Assembly: GCA_036263655.1 (NCBI GenBank)
Contig: DATAGP010000005.1
Coordinates: forward strand, 31,500 to 95,499
DNA length: 64,000 nucleotides
Reading direction: 5' to 3'
Source of the DNA: Schlegelella_A sp036263655
GTDB taxonomy: Bacteria > Pseudomonadota > Gammaproteobacteria > Burkholderiales > Burkholderiaceae_C
Shown here: in pieces, positions 7,668 through 15,698 of the stretch
How positions within the stretch are numbered: the stretch's first letter is position 1
How the letters are laid out: each line of letters starts with the position of its first letter
Program-made: the position numbers and the translations under genes
The notes under the pieces: model-generated
The model's database searches: none
Told to the model about the DNA's origin: nothing
Seen by the model: only the letters and a program-made list of their open reading frames with translations

Positions 7668-8483
7668 ATGAACACGTCAAGTCCGCCGAAGCGCGAGGGG
7701 TTTTCGCCGTCGGTCGCGACCGCCGACGGGCGCGCGGCGCCCACCTTCGAGCCGATCCGCACGCGTCGCGCCTTCGAGGAGATCTGCGACCGCATCCGCG
7801 CGCAGATCGCCGCCGGCACGCTCCGGCCGGGCGACAAGCTGCCGCCGGAGCGCGAGCTGGCCGAGCAGCTCGGTGTCGGCAGGAACGCCCTGCGGGAGGC
7901 GCTGCGGAGCCTGGAGATCGCCGGCATCGTGCGCCTGCAGAAGGGCACCAAGGGGGGCGCCTTCATCCAGGCGGGCGACGCCAGCCGCATGGACGAGGTC
8001 GTGCGCGACATGCTGAGCCTGGGGTCGATCTCGGTCGCCGAGCTGACCGAGGCCCGGGTGCACATCCAGGACCTGGTCGTCCGCCTCGCCTGCGAGCGCG
8101 CGACCGCCGCCGACCTCGACGCGATCGCCGCGAACGTCGAGCGCACCGAGGAGGTGACGGCCGCCGGGAAGTACCTCGAGCGCGTCGAGTGCTCGCGCGA
8201 GTTCTACCGCCTGCTCGTCGCCGCGGCGCACAACCAGGTGCTGGCGATGATGGTGCGTTCCGTCACCGAGATCCTGATGCAGTTCGTCTACACCCGGGTC
8301 GCCGGGGGCGGCAAGCCGCAGCCCCGACTGGTGGAGAAGCGGCGTGCCTTCCTCGCTGCCCTGCGGGCGCGCGACGCCGAGCTGGCGACGCGGCTCATGC
8401 GCAATCATCTGGCCTCGGTGCACCGGCTGCTCGAGCCGTTCATCGATGCGGCTCCGGCGCGCTCGCGGGCCAAGGCCGCCTGA
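7668..8483 (+). CDS. GntR-family transcriptional regulator, FadR/FCD subfamily
   Basis: A 271-residue regulator. Residues about 30-105 form a winged helix-turn-helix with the GntR signature (LPPERELAEQLGVGRNALREA and LEIAGIVRLQKGTKGGAFI). The rest is an FCD effector domain, with LTEARVHIQDLVVRLACERAT, a REFYRLLVAAAHN segment and a helix ending in RNHLASVHRLLE. FCD domains usually bind carboxylates, often with a metal. The start at 7668 is chosen because the 16 residues encoded upstream would cover the operator and promoter. It likely represses itself and the divergent acyl-CoA degradation operon until an acid or CoA ester binds. The MFS gene follows after 13 nt. Confidence 0.92.
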   Translation: MNTSSPPKREGFSPSVATADGRAAPTFEPIRTRRAFEEICDRIRAQIAAGTLRPGDKLPPERELAEQLGVGRNALREALRSLEIAGIVRLQKGTKGGAFIQAGDASRMDEVVRDMLSLGSISVAELTEARVHIQDLVVRLACERATAADLDAIAANVERTEEVTAAGKYLERVECSREFYRLLVAAAHNQVLAMMVRSVTEILMQFVYTRVAGGGKPQPRLVEKRRAFLAALRARDAELATRLMRNHLASVHRLLEPFIDAAPARSRAKAA

Positions 8484-8496
8484 CCGCCCGCGCACC

Positions 8497-9762
8497 ATGA
8501 AACGCTCCGAACTGACCCCCCTTCAGACCTGGTCCATCCTCTGCGGCGCGGCGCTGATGCTGAGCCTGGCGATGGGGATGCGGCAGAGCCTCGGGCTCTT
8601 CCAGCCGCAGATGATCCGCGACATCGGCATCAGCGCAGCCCAGTTCTCGTTCGCGATCGCGATCCAGAACATCGTCTGGGGCCTGACGCAGCCGTTCGCC
8701 GGCATGCTCGCGGACCGCTGGGGCTCGCGGCCGGTCGCACTCGGCGGCGTCGTCGTCTACGCGGTCGGGCTCGGCCTGGCGATCGTCGCCCAGTCGCCCT
8801 GGCTGCTGACCCTGGGCGTCGGCATCTGCATCGGCGTGGCGCTCTCCTGCACCGCGTCGAGCATCGTCATGAGCATCACCTCGCGCACGGTCACGCCGGC
8901 GCGCCGCAGCGTCGCCATGGGTGCGGTGTCCGCGGTCGGCTCGATCGGGCTGGTGCTGGCGGCGCCGCTGGCGCAGTCGCTGCTGTCGTCGCACGGCTGG
9001 AAGATCGCGCTGCTGGCGTTCGTCGTCCTCGCCATCGCCATGCTGCCGGCGGCCTGGAGCGCCAGTGCGGCCGACCGCATTTCACTCGAGGACCAGGGGC
9101 CGGCACAGTCCATCGGCGCCGCCGTGCGCGAGGCGGCCGGCCATCCCGGCTACGTGGTGATGGCGATCGCCTTCTTCGTGTGCGGCCTGCAGCTCGTCTT
9201 CCTGACGACGCACCTGCCGACCTATCTCGACATCTGCGGCATGGATCCGGGCCTCGGCGCGCAGGCGCTGGCCATGATCGGCCTCTTCAATGTCGCCGGC
9301 TCGTACCTGTTCGGCTGGCTCGGCGGGCGGTATTCGAAGCGCGCGCTGCTCGGCGGCATCTACGTGCTGCGCTCGCTCTTCATGGTCGCCTACTTCGTCG
9401 TGCCGCCGTCACCGACGTCGACCCTGGTCTTCGCGGCGGCCATGGGCACGCTCTGGCTCGGCGTCGTGCCGCTGGTGAACGGACTCGTCGTGCACCTGTT
9501 CGGGCTGCGCTACATGGCGACGCTGTCGGGAATCGCCTTCTTCAGCCACCAGCTCGGCTCGTTCGTCGGCGCCTACGGCGGCGGGCTCATCTACAGCGCG
9601 ATGGGCTCCTACGACCTGGCCTGGCAGGGCGCGGTGGCGATCGGCGTCGCCGCCGGCATCGTGCAGATGACGATGAACGTGCGTCCGTCGGCACGGGTGG
9701 CGCGGGAGCGCGAGCAGGCCGCGCAGGTCGAGGCGATGCCGCGACCGATCATGTCGTCGTGA
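8497..9762 (+). CDS. MFS transporter
   Basis: A 421-residue major facilitator superfamily protein with twelve predicted hydrophobic spans. The family loop between spans 2 and 3 is clear (GMLADRWGSRPV), as is the matching loop in the second half (GWLGGRYSKRALLGG). The N-terminal span carries GMRQSLGLFQPQM, common in the oxalate/formate and monocarboxylate-like MFS group. It follows the FadR-type gene by 13 nt and is likely cotranscribed, so it may carry the same acid as the divergent operon. Its last 14 nt overlap the end of the convergent amidase gene. Substrate and direction of transport are inferred only. Confidence 0.9.
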   Translation: MKRSELTPLQTWSILCGAALMLSLAMGMRQSLGLFQPQMIRDIGISAAQFSFAIAIQNIVWGLTQPFAGMLADRWGSRPVALGGVVVYAVGLGLAIVAQSPWLLTLGVGICIGVALSCTASSIVMSITSRTVTPARRSVAMGAVSAVGSIGLVLAAPLAQSLLSSHGWKIALLAFVVLAIAMLPAAWSASAADRISLEDQGPAQSIGAAVREAAGHPGYVVMAIAFFVCGLQLVFLTTHLPTYLDICGMDPGLGAQALAMIGLFNVAGSYLFGWLGGRYSKRALLGGIYVLRSLFMVAYFVVPPSPTSTLVFAAAMGTLWLGVVPLVNGLVVHLFGLRYMATLSGIAFFSHQLGSFVGAYGGGLIYSAMGSYDLAWQGAVAIGVAAGIVQMTMNVRPSARVAREREQAAQVEAMPRPIMSS

Positions 9763-11161
9763 CCGGCGGCGGCCGCGCGATCGGCCGCGCGCTCTCGTAG
9801 GCGCGGGCGGCCCGAAGCACGAGCGCGTCGCCGAACATCGGGCCGACGAGCTGCAGGCCGATCGGCAGGCCCGCCCGCGTCAGCCCGCACGGGATCGTGC
9901 ACGCCGGCTGCTGCGTCAGGTTGAAGGGATAGCTGAACGGCGTCCAGCCGAGCATCGCCCGCGGGTCCATCGGCGAGTGGCCGGCGGGCCGCGCGTCGAA
10001 CGCAGGCACGGCGACCGCCGGCGTGGCGAGCAGGTCGAAGCGCTGCATGAACTGGCGCATGTGCGAGCCGAGCGCGCCGCGGCGCAGCGCCAGCCGCTGG
10101 AGGTCGAGCGCGCTGTAGGCGGCGCCGAGCTCGGCCTCGGCACGAAAGTCCGGGTCGGTGAGCTCCTGCTGCGCCGGCGTGAGGCCGGACCAGATCGCGT
10201 GCACGCCCGCGAACCACCAGCCGGTCATGATGTCCAGCGGGTCGTCGAAGCCGGGATCGACGGGCTCGACATGGGCGCCGAGCGCCTCGAGATCGGCGAC
10301 CGCCGCGGCGACGGCTGCGGCCACCTCGGCGTCGACGGTCGCGTAGCCGAGCGTCGGCGAGAACGCGATGGTGAGGCCGCGCACGCCATCGCCGAGGCCG
10401 ACGGTGTAGTCGCTCGGGTCGGGCGGCAGCGACGTCCAGTCGCGCGCGTCCGGCCGCTTCAGCACGTTCATCAGCAGCGCCGCATCGGCGACGCTCATCG
10501 TGTGCGGGCCGAGGTGGGCCACGGTTCCCATCGGCGACAGCGGATACGCCGGGACGCGGCCGAAGCTCGGCTTCAGGCCGAAGTTGCCGCAGAACGCGGC
10601 CGGGATGCGGACGCTGCCGGCGCCGTCGGTGCCGACCGAGAGCGGCCCCATTCCCGCCGCGACCGCGGCGGCGGTGCCGCCCGACGATCCACCGGGCGTC
10701 TTCGCCGGATTCCAGGGGTTGCGGGTGATGCCGGTGAGCGGCGAATTGGTCTCGCCCTTGCAGCCGAACTCGGGCGTCGTCGTCTTGCCGAGGATGACCG
10801 CGCCGGCCTCGCGCAGCCGCGCGGTCACAGGCGCGTCGACGTCCCACGGGCCCGCCGGGTCGACGGTGCGCGAGCCGCGCAGCGTCGGCCAGCCGGCGGC
10901 GAGGATCAGGTCCTTGATCGAGGCGGGGACGCCGTCGAGCTCGCCGCAGGGAGCGCGCTTCCGCCAGCGCGACTCGCTGGCCCGCGCCGACGCGAGCGCC
11001 TCGTCGCCGGCGACGTGGCAGAACGCGTTCAGCACCGGGTCGAGCCGCGCGATGCGATCGAGCACCGCGCGCGTGGCCTCGACCGGCGAGGCGTCGCCGG
11101 CGCGGTACAGGGCCAGGAGCGTCGTCGCAGTGCAGTCGGCGAGGTCGGCGGGGGTGTCCAT
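9749..11161 (-). CDS. Amidase-signature family hydrolase
   Basis: A 470-residue amidase-signature enzyme. The Ser-cisSer-Lys triad is traceable: the Lys in ASIKDLI, the cis-Ser in the Gly/Ser loop TPGGSSGGTAA and the nucleophile Ser in GTDGAGSVRIPAAFCG. The C-terminal half has the usual NLTQQPACTIPCG and GLPIGLQLVG segments. These enzymes hydrolyse amide bonds in the cytoplasm; close relatives include GatA-like and aryl/aliphatic amidases. No gatB or gatC lies nearby, so a tRNA amidotransferase role is unlikely. I start at MDTPAD (11161), which has GGAAGGAT upstream; a start 9 codons earlier is possible. Substrate unknown. Confidence 0.9.
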   Translation of the reverse strand: MDTPADLADCTATTLLALYRAGDASPVEATRAVLDRIARLDPVLNAFCHVAGDEALASARASESRWRKRAPCGELDGVPASIKDLILAAGWPTLRGSRTVDPAGPWDVDAPVTARLREAGAVILGKTTTPEFGCKGETNSPLTGITRNPWNPAKTPGGSSGGTAAAVAAGMGPLSVGTDGAGSVRIPAAFCGNFGLKPSFGRVPAYPLSPMGTVAHLGPHTMSVADAALLMNVLKRPDARDWTSLPPDPSDYTVGLGDGVRGLTIAFSPTLGYATVDAEVAAAVAAAVADLEALGAHVEPVDPGFDDPLDIMTGWWFAGVHAIWSGLTPAQQELTDPDFRAEAELGAAYSALDLQRLALRRGALGSHMRQFMQRFDLLATPAVAVPAFDARPAGHSPMDPRAMLGWTPFSYPFNLTQQPACTIPCGLTRAGLPIGLQLVGPMFGDALVLRAARAYESARPIARPPPVTTT

Positions 11162-11311
11162 GGCGATCGATCCTTCCGCCGCAGGCAAGGAGCGGCCGCG
11201 ACCATTGTCGAAGATCGCGCGGGCCTCCGGCGGCGCCTCCTGCGACGAGTCGTGAGACGTGCCCCCCGCACGAACGCGGCGCGCCCGGTGTCCGCCGACG
11301 GGCGGATGTCC

Positions 11312-11751
11312 TCAGGACGCGGCGGCGAGCAGCGCCGCGAACGCGGCGTCCAACCGGCGCGCGTTGCCGCGCCGGACCTCGAACACCGGCATCAGCGTCG
11401 CCGCGACCGTCGCTGCAGCTCGAACTCGGCGCCGGGGCGCGCGGCAGTGAAGCTACGCAGGTCCATCACGATCGCGTCGGCGCGGTCGATCAGCGCGACC
11501 ACGGTCGCCTGCCAGGTGTCGTCGCGGCAGCAGAACTCGTTGATGCGGTAGCGGCCGTCGCGGTCGGGCTCGACGTCGAGCGTCGCCAGCCGCCGCAGCA
11601 GCTCGTCGCCCGAGGTCACGAAGCCGTCGCCGATGCGGCCGGTCGCGAAGCGCAGCAGGTCGCCGGGATCGACGACGGTGGCGGCCGGCGACGCCGTGGC
11701 AGGCGCCTCCGCACCGCGCTGACCGCGGGGTGACGTCATGCGCGGCGTCAT
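11312..11751 (-). pseudogene. Frameshifted conserved protein fragment
   Basis: From ATG 11751 (CGGAG seven bases upstream) the frame encodes a coherent protein through GDGFVTSGDELLRRLA, DRDGRYRINEF, ADAIVMDLRSFTA and GAEFELQ, then turns to Arg-rich nonsense and stops at 11392. In the neighbouring frame a sensible continuation (ATLMPVFEVRRGN, then ARRLDAAFAALL) ends at 11312. One missing base near 11410-11425 would join them. The sequence resembles the C-terminal part of a longer Burkholderiales membrane protein family that I recall but cannot name, so this copy may also lack its membrane domain. A hairpin (TCCGCC/GGCGGA, 11291-11306) follows the stop. It may be a real pseudogene or an assembly error. 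Confidence 0.6.
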
Positions 11752-11878
11752 GGCAACTCCGACCTGCCGATTCCGCCTTCCTGCCCGAGCCCACGACCGT
11801 GCGGTGCATCGACAATGGCGAGGCGATCGCCGAACGCGCAACCCACGAGCGCGGCTCGTGATCGAACGGAGCGACACC

Positions 11879-12085
11879 ATGACCGAGCATGTCTACAAGC
11901 TTCTGGAGCTCACCGGCTCCTCGTCCGTGAGCAGCGACGACGCCGTCCGCACGGCCATCGCCAAGGCGCACCAGACGGTGCGCAACATCCACTGGTTCAC
12001 GGTCACCGAGACCCGCGGCCATGTGGTGAACGGCGAGGTCGCCCACTGGCAGGTCACGCTGAAGATCGGCTTCACGCTGGAGTGA
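11879..12085 (+). CDS. Dodecin (flavin-binding)
   Basis: A 68-residue dodecin. The sequence MTEHVYKLLELTGSSS is the standard opening, followed by DDAVRTAIAKAHQTVRN, HWFTVTETRGHV (the Trp that stacks on the flavin in bacterial dodecins) and WQVTLKIGFTLE. Dodecins assemble into hollow dodecamers that store FMN, riboflavin or CoA-related ligands. The length matches the family exactly. The start has CGGAG seven bases upstream. It is followed after about 70 nt by a TetR gene on the same strand; no functional link is evident. Confidence 0.95.
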   Translation: MTEHVYKLLELTGSSSVSSDDAVRTAIAKAHQTVRNIHWFTVTETRGHVVNGEVAHWQVTLKIGFTLE

Positions 12086-12153
12086 CGATCGCCCCGGGGA
12101 GGGCGTGCCGTGTGACGACGTCGGCGCAGGCGCGCCGGCCAGGAGATGTCTGC

Positions 12154-12771
12154 ATGGACGACGAGCAGCAGCATCGAGCCGAGCAGATCCTGAACGTCGC
12201 CCTCGTGCTGGGCGAACGCGACGGCTGGGATGCCGTGCATCTGCACGACGTCGCGCAGCACATGGGCATCGCGCTCGCGGAGATCCAGTTGCACTACCGG
12301 CAGAAGGACGACCTGGCTGAAGCGTGGTTCGACCGCGCCGACGCGGCGCTGGTCCGGGCGGGGGAGGCTGCGGGCTGGGTCGGCCTGCCGATGCGCGAGC
12401 GCCTCCTGAAGACGATGCTCGCCTGGTTCGACGCGCTCGCCGCGCATCGCGCGCTGTCGATCGAGATGCTGCGCTACAAGCTGCAGCCGGACCACCTGCA
12501 TCTGCAGGCCGCCGGGCTGATGCGGATCAGCCGAACCGTGCAATGGATCCGGGAAACAGCCCGGCTGCCGGCGGTGGGCGGGCGGCGCGAGCTCGAGGAG
12601 ATCGTGCTCACGGGCATCTTCCTGGGCGCCGTGGGGCGCTGGCTCCTGGATCGGTCGCCCGACGCGCGCCGCACGCGAGCCTGGCTGGAGCGCCGGCTGG
12701 CCTGGGCCGAGCGAATGGCCTTGCGCTTTCCCGACCGGCTCGCCACGTGGACGCCTTCACGCATGCCCTGA
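12154..12771 (+). CDS. TetR-family transcriptional regulator
   Basis: A 205-residue TetR-like protein. The N-terminal helix-turn-helix is visible as RAEQILNVALVLGERDGWDAVHLHDVAQHMGIA, then the recognition region with LHYRQKDDLAEAWFDRAD, as in the COQ9-like/TetR group. The remainder is a helical ligand-binding domain with a conserved-looking LKTMLAWFDALAAHRALS. The start at ATG 12154 is set by AGGAG at 12141-12145. The last 25 nt overlap the GTG start of the metal-dependent hydrolase gene, so the two are probably one transcript. Target genes and ligand are unknown. Confidence 0.82.
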   Translation: MDDEQQHRAEQILNVALVLGERDGWDAVHLHDVAQHMGIALAEIQLHYRQKDDLAEAWFDRADAALVRAGEAAGWVGLPMRERLLKTMLAWFDALAAHRALSIEMLRYKLQPDHLHLQAAGLMRISRTVQWIRETARLPAVGGRRELEEIVLTGIFLGAVGRWLLDRSPDARRTRAWLERRLAWAERMALRFPDRLATWTPSRMP

Positions 12772-13826
12772 TGGGCGCGCATGCGGCGCATCTCGGCACG
12801 CGCCCGGATGCACGACTGTCGCCGCGTACGCGCTTGCTGCTCGGCGGCGTCGCGGCTGCCTTTCCGGACGTCGACTTCATCGGCTTCCTCGTCGATCCGC
12901 TGCGCTTCCTCGCCTACTGGCATCAGGGCCCGACGCACTCGCTGCTGCTCCTGCCGCTCTGGGCCCTGCTGATCGCTGCCGCGTACTGCGCCGCGACGCG
13001 GCGCTGGCGGGCGTTCGGCGAAGCGGTCGCGGTCTGCGGCGCCGGGCTCGCCACGCACCTGGTGCTCGACCTCCTGACGGTGTACGGCACGCAGCTACTC
13101 TATCCACTGTCGAGCACGCGCGTCAGCCTCAGGACCACCTTCGTCATCGACCCCCTGTTCACCGCGGTGATCGCCATCAGCCTGGCGGCCGCCCTGCACC
13201 GCGGCGATCGGCGCATCGCCGCCGCCGGCTTGCTCCTCCTCGTCGCGTACGTGGGCGGGCAGTGGCTGCTTCGACTGCAGGCGCTGCGGGTCGCCGGCGA
13301 GGCGGCCCGCGCCCAGATCATCGAGCCCGGTCCGGTGGCTGCCCTGCCGCAGCCCTTCTCGCCCTTCAACTGGAAGCTGGTCGCGACGCAGGCGAGCGGC
13401 TTGCGGGTCGCCCATCTCAACCTCATCGGCCATCCGGCGCTGGTGCCGCGGCTCCCGGGCCTCGCGAGCCTGCATGCGATCGCGCAAGCGTACGAGCCGC
13501 CGGACCGGCTGGCCTGGGAACGCCGCAGCTTGTTCGGCGACGAGCCGCAGCTGCGAACGCTGGCCGAGTCGCTCTGGCGCAGGCCGGACTTCGCCGCCTT
13601 CCGGCACTTCGCCGTCTATCCGGCACTCTCCCGCATCGACGATGGCGATGGCCGCCGCTGCGTCTGGTTCACCGACCTGCGCTACGACCTGCCCGCCCTG
13701 CCCGACACCTTCCGCTACGGGCATTGCCAAGTCCCGCCGGGTGCACCGTGGCGGCTGTTTCGGCTGCGCTACTTCACCGAGCACGGGCTGGAGCCGCTGA
13801 CGAGGTCCGGCAGCGCCAAGCCCTAG
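12747..13826 (+). CDS. Membrane-bound metal-dependent hydrolase, YdjM/DUF457 family
   Basis: A 359-residue membrane protein beginning VDAFTHALMGAHAAH. The DxxTHxxxG opening is the hallmark of the YdjM/YbcI-like family, and it fixes the GTG start at 12747. Further hallmarks are AAFPDVDFIGF, HQGPTHSLLLLP and LATHLVLDLLTVYGTQLLYP; their His and Asp residues are the proposed metal ligands. About four to five hydrophobic spans lie in the first 220 residues, and a soluble C-terminal domain follows, ending in basic residues. Members are loosely described as hydrolases, some involved in lipid processing; the substrate is not established. The start overlaps the TetR gene by 25 nt. Confidence 0.85.
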   Translation: MDAFTHALMGAHAAHLGTRPDARLSPRTRLLLGGVAAAFPDVDFIGFLVDPLRFLAYWHQGPTHSLLLLPLWALLIAAAYCAATRRWRAFGEAVAVCGAGLATHLVLDLLTVYGTQLLYPLSSTRVSLRTTFVIDPLFTAVIAISLAAALHRGDRRIAAAGLLLLVAYVGGQWLLRLQALRVAGEAARAQIIEPGPVAALPQPFSPFNWKLVATQASGLRVAHLNLIGHPALVPRLPGLASLHAIAQAYEPPDRLAWERRSLFGDEPQLRTLAESLWRRPDFAAFRHFAVYPALSRIDDGDGRRCVWFTDLRYDLPALPDTFRYGHCQVPPGAPWRLFRLRYFTEHGLEPLTRSGSAKP

Positions 13827-13861
13827 AGCGCCCTGGCAGTTCAGCTTCGAGCCGGTGGCGG

Positions 13862-14395
13862 TTACCCCGCCTTGTGCGGCTTGACGTCAGCTCCGCTCAT
13901 GCGATAGCACGCGGCGCCGAGGTCGGAATCGGAACGCACGACCTTCATCGTCCCGGCGACCCAGACGGCGCTCGTGTTGCGCACTTCCGGGCTGACCGGT
14001 TCCGCCGGCGTCACGTGGACGACCTGGTTGGCGGGTGGGGCCGGCGAATGCAGGCACGCCCCGTAATAGGGCACGAGGAGGAACTCGCTGACGTGGCGCT
14101 GCTTGACGAACTGCAACGGGACCATGTAGCCGCCCAGGCGCAGCCGACGATCGTGGACATCGGGATTGGGAGGCGCGTTGTCGAGCAGCGCGCGCACCTT
14201 GCGCAGGATCTCCTCTGCCTGCGGATCGTTGTCGTCGATGCGATCCAGGCGCAGCGGGCCCAGCACCGCCTGCGTGTTCCATCCGGGTGGCAGCAGGGCG
14301 GGCCAGGACGTGGTCTCGTAGCCTTGCGCATCGCTGGCCGCCCTGGCGGCGCCAGCGGCCGCAAGGAGCCAGACGAGCGCTTGTCGGCGACGCAT
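13862..14395 (-). CDS. DUF3299 periplasmic protein
   Basis: A 177-residue exported protein. It has a short signal peptide (MRRRQALVWLLAAAGAARA) and the DUF3299 core: LGGYMVPLQF near the middle and YYGACLHSPAPPANQVVHV, the Cys/His/Pro-rich block that is the family's best-conserved part. Some relatives are lipoproteins; here I see no lipobox Cys. Function is unknown; the Cys-His arrangement hints at metal or ligand binding. It starts 4 nt after the metallo-beta-lactamase stop and is surely cotranscribed with it. Convergent with the hydrolase gene upstream on the plus strand. Confidence 0.85.
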   Translation of the reverse strand: MRRRQALVWLLAAAGAARAASDAQGYETTSWPALLPPGWNTQAVLGPLRLDRIDDNDPQAEEILRKVRALLDNAPPNPDVHDRRLRLGGYMVPLQFVKQRHVSEFLLVPYYGACLHSPAPPANQVVHVTPAEPVSPEVRNTSAVWVAGTMKVVRSDSDLGAACYRMSGADVKPHKAG

Positions 14396-14399
14396 GCTT

Positions 14400-15542
14400 C
14401 TAGAGCACGCCCGTCGCTCTCAGCTTCGCCGACTTGGCGCAGAGCTCCACGACGGCGAAGTAGTTGAGCACCTCGCGCTGGCCGACCTCGTACGGGTTGG
14501 GCACGTCCCTCAGCAAACGGTTGGGAACGTCGGGAACGTTCGCGTCGTTGCGAGGGTTGCCCTGGCGGTTGCCTCGGCGATTGTTCTGTCCGCCTTGATC
14601 GTCCTCCCTGAGGACCCGGATCATCGCCGCCGTGTTCGCCCTGAAGTAGGCATTGTCGAACTCGGTGTGGTTCGACATCAGCGCGGTGGCTCCAAAAGCC
14701 GCCGCCCTCTGCGCGAACTTCTGCGCCGATTGGATGTACTGATCGTAGAACGCGGGCATGGGGTTGGTGAACGAGATCGCGGTGCCGCCGACGTAGGCCA
14801 CGCGGATCGGCTGGCCACGGTCCCTGAACTCGAACAGGAACGACAGCGTGCCCGGCGTGTGCCCCGGCATGGTGACGATCTGCACCGAGACGTCGCCGAC
14901 CCGGATGACGCGCCCGTCCGTGCCGTCGTTCTGCGGCCCGAAGCGGGTCGCGTGCGGTACGGTGCGCGCCAGCACGCTCGGCCAGTCGCCCTCGCCGTAG
15001 ACGATCGTGGCGTTCGGGAAGGCGGCCTCGGTCAGGTGTGCGCCGCCGTCGTGGTCGCCGTGGGCGTGCGAATAGATGGAGTAGCGGACCTTTTGCGGAT
15101 CGAGGCCCAGGAAGCGCAAGCCCCTGTGGATCTCGTCCTCGGTCGCGTATTCGAAATTGCCGTCGAGGACGATGATGTCGCCGTTGCGCGCGACCAGCGC
15201 GAAGCTGCTGTGGTTCCGTGTCCCGAGGAAGTAGAGGTTGTCGCCGATCTGCGCCGGCGGCGAATACCAGTTCTCCCGAGGCGGGGTGCCGCCGGGGGGC
15301 GTCGGCAGATCTCCGCTCGGATAGTTCGCCGGGTTGTACGTGGGCAGGACCCGATTGGCTGCCGAAATCGTCGGTACGCACAAGCGCGTGTAGGTGCCCA
15401 TCCAGTCGGTGCCTGCATAGAACTTGGCCGAGGCCTGCAGGGATTCGACGGTCGGCGCCGTCTGCGCCAGCGCCGGTCCCGATACCGTGCTCGCCACCAT
15501 CGCGTAGATCGCACCCCAAACTATCGAACGTCGTGTCTTCAT
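14400..15542 (-). CDS. Subclass-B3-like metallo-beta-lactamase-fold hydrolase
   Basis: A 380-residue secreted enzyme with a signal peptide ending ALAQ. Zinc ligands are clear: HAHGDH at 159-164, H228 in MPGHTPG and H292 in SNHTEFDN. The N-terminal part (FYAGTDWMGTYTRLC) and the order of ligands resemble subclass B3. B3 beta-lactamases are near 290 residues; the excess here is a C-terminal extension that holds an Asn/Arg/Gly-rich stretch (about 315-340). Beta-lactam hydrolysis is possible but not shown; many relatives hydrolyse lactones or other substrates. Strong ribosome-binding site (GGAG). It leads an operon with the DUF3299 gene and diverges from a LysR gene, an ampR-like arrangement. Confidence 0.87.
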   Translation of the reverse strand: MKTRRSIVWGAIYAMVASTVSGPALAQTAPTVESLQASAKFYAGTDWMGTYTRLCVPTISAANRVLPTYNPANYPSGDLPTPPGGTPPRENWYSPPAQIGDNLYFLGTRNHSSFALVARNGDIIVLDGNFEYATEDEIHRGLRFLGLDPQKVRYSIYSHAHGDHDGGAHLTEAAFPNATIVYGEGDWPSVLARTVPHATRFGPQNDGTDGRVIRVGDVSVQIVTMPGHTPGTLSFLFEFRDRGQPIRVAYVGGTAISFTNPMPAFYDQYIQSAQKFAQRAAAFGATALMSNHTEFDNAYFRANTAAMIRVLREDDQGGQNNRRGNRQGNPRNDANVPDVPNRLLRDVPNPYEVGQREVLNYFAVVELCAKSAKLRATGVL

Positions 15543-15663
15543 GCTTGTCTCCTTTGGTCTCATACGGAATTCGAGTTGCACCATCAACGGAGTGGCGATG
15601 GCTGCCCACCGCTCTGCGTCGCCCTCGAAGCCGGATGATCGGAAAGAGCAGCCGGTGACACCA

Positions 15664-15692
15664 TTGAAATCATGTGATCGCAGCGATAAAAC
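15664..15692 (+). promoter_or_regulatory. Divergent control region with palindrome next to LysR
   Basis: The 156-nt gap between the metallo-beta-lactamase and LysR genes contains a perfect palindrome ATCGC-A-GCGAT (15677-15687). It lies inside a plus-strand promoter-like pair: TTGAAA (15664-15669), 17-nt spacer, TAAAAC (15687-15692). LysR proteins bind partly palindromic sites at divergent promoters, so this is a good candidate operator. With this -10 the transcript would begin close to the LysR ATG at 15699, leaving almost no leader. Promoter calls by eye in GC-rich DNA are uncertain. Confidence 0.45.
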
Positions 15693-15698
15693 ACCGTC

